Shown in pieces: positions 5,954-6,844 of a DNA stretch of 6,844 bases. Under the pieces are notes generated by a model. The model saw only the letters and a list, made by a program, of their open reading frames with translations. It searched no databases and was not told where the DNA came from. This stretch comes from Bacteroidota bacterium. GTDB taxonomy: Bacteria > Bacteroidota > Bacteroidia > Flavobacteriales > Flavobacteriaceae. Each line of letters opens with the position of its first letter. Positions within the stretch are counted from its first letter, which is position 1. The stretch is taken from contig JABHYI010000184.1 in assembly GCA_018656255.1 (NCBI GenBank), forward strand, positions 1 through 6,844, written 5' to 3'. The position numbers and the translations under genes were made by a program.

Positions 5954-6844
5954 TTAAAGTTTTTTTCTGAAAAATATAGCCTCAAATGTAGTGCTATTTC
6001 CAACATTATCGGTTACAATTAATCTTAAATTGTTTTTAGTATCAGTGATGATATTGTCATTAAAGTCATAGGTTAAAACGTCTTTTTTATAATTATATTC
6101 CATCAATATAAACCTGCCGTTTAATGTTGCTCTATAACTGCTTATACCACTATGGCTGTCTTCAATTTTTATTTTTAATGTTTTGTTGTTGCTGATCCAT
6201 TTTCCATCTGTAAAATTAGCGGCCTTTATAGTGGGAGCAATGGTATCCATGAAAAGGGTATAGGATCCAAGAATTCTAGTTTTTGCAGTAAGAATGTTTT
6301 TTTCTCTTCTTGTTGTGGTGTAATAATATGTGTTTTTATAGGCCTCTCTAGCAATATAGAGTTTGTTTTTATCTAAGGTATTGTAATTACTAATATCCAT
6401 GCTAATAGAAATGTTTTTATGCACAGGTATATTATCTGTATGCAAATGCAGTGTGTCTCCAGATGTTTTAATATCAAGGTAACTGCCTTGGTATAGTGCG
6501 TTTTTTGGAAAATCTACAGTAAAAACACCTCTTTGGATAGTACTAGAACTCTCAGATGGTATGTATTGCAGGTCATTTGGCAGTTCCTTTTTTGCAACCG
6601 TATTATCTTTTTTTCCTATCACTGGAATGGTTATGTGTACTAAATTTTCTTGGTAATCTTTAATTTCTATGGTGTAGTTAGAAGAAAAGCCATCTGCTAC
6701 ATTCACAAAGCCATTATCATCTTCTTGAGTAATGATACTTAGAGGGTTGTTTGTTTGGCGAAACAACTTTTGTATTTTAATTTTATGTTCTTTAAAATAC
6801 GTGTAATCAATATATCTATTTAAGTATCGTGTTTCATCAAAGGA
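5954..6844 (-). CDS. M23-family metallopeptidase, C-terminal 296 residues only (N-terminus off the window)
   Basis: The frame stays open to the last base of the window, and the residues at the edge (SFDETRYLNRYIDY) continue the protein, so the gene starts beyond 6844. The TTG at 6766 is an internal leucine codon. The C-terminal architecture matches, from memory, the tail of flavobacterial secreted M23 peptidases: a FDETRY...IDY...K...QKLF segment (1-29), beta-rich domains including IPVHKNISISMDIS (139-152), and a closing Ig-like domain (about 201-296) with DTIAPTIKAANFTDGKWIS, EDSHSGISSYRATLNGRFILMEY and TDNVGNSTTFEAIFFRKKL. The catalytic LytM/M23 domain, with its zinc-binding HxxxD and HxH motifs, would be upstream and is not visible. 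Such enzymes cut peptidoglycan cross-links in the periplasm. Activity cannot be judged because the catalytic part is missing; a non-catalytic relative is possible. It is the most upstream gene seen of the minus-strand unit, 9 bp before the receptor and in the same frame. Confidence 0.82.
   Translation of the reverse strand, partial: SFDETRYLNRYIDYTYFKEHKIKIQKLFRQTNNPLSIITQEDDNGFVNVADGFSSNYTIEIKDYQENLVHITIPVIGKKDNTVAKKELPNDLQYIPSESSSTIQRGVFTVDFPKNALYQGSYLDIKTSGDTLHLHTDNIPVHKNISISMDISNYNTLDKNKLYIAREAYKNTYYYTTTRREKNILTAKTRILGSYTLFMDTIAPTIKAANFTDGKWISNNKTLKIKIEDSHSGISSYRATLNGRFILMEYNYKKDVLTYDFNDNIITDTKNNLRLIVTDNVGNSTTFEAIFFRKKL

Overview
The window reads as chromosomal DNA from a low-GC member of the Bacteroidota, most likely a flavobacterium (family Flavobacteriaceae or close). 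The reasons are the AT-rich composition, the candidate promoters of the Bacteroidota TAnnTTTG type, the near absence of Shine-Dalgarno sequences, a TonB-dependent receptor with an N-terminal carboxypeptidase-regulatory-like domain, and the flavobacterial character of the proteins (single-domain proline dehydrogenase, M23 peptidase C-terminus, small CDYGPDAR membrane protein). I cannot name the genus from sequence alone.

Layout. The left edge holds a 3-dehydroquinate synthase gene (aroB, minus strand, C-terminus off the window). A 139-bp divergent intergenic region (875-1013) carries candidate promoters for both directions and a nested inverted repeat. Proline dehydrogenase follows on the plus strand (1014-2186) and ends 7 bp from the convergent end of the next block. 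That block, from about 2194 to the right edge, is all minus strand. In transcription order it holds an M23-family peptidase (N-terminus off the window), a TonB-dependent outer-membrane receptor, a 123-residue single-pass membrane protein, and the 23S rRNA m6A1618 methyltransferase RlmF. The gaps between these four genes are 9, 3 and 4 bp, so they very probably form one transcript.

How the genes fit together. AroB (shikimate pathway) and proline dehydrogenase (proline catabolism) share only a regulatory region. In the minus-strand block, the peptidase and receptor point to the cell envelope, the small protein is of unknown function, and RlmF is a ribosome-modification housekeeping enzyme that may simply be cotranscribed. 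No stretch longer than 300 bases lacks a gene, and I see no RNA genes, insertion sequences, CRISPR arrays or phage genes. The window is mostly ordinary core genome. The points most worth a second look are the inverted repeat at 921-959 and the tightly packed peptidase-receptor-small protein unit, whose substrate is unknown.
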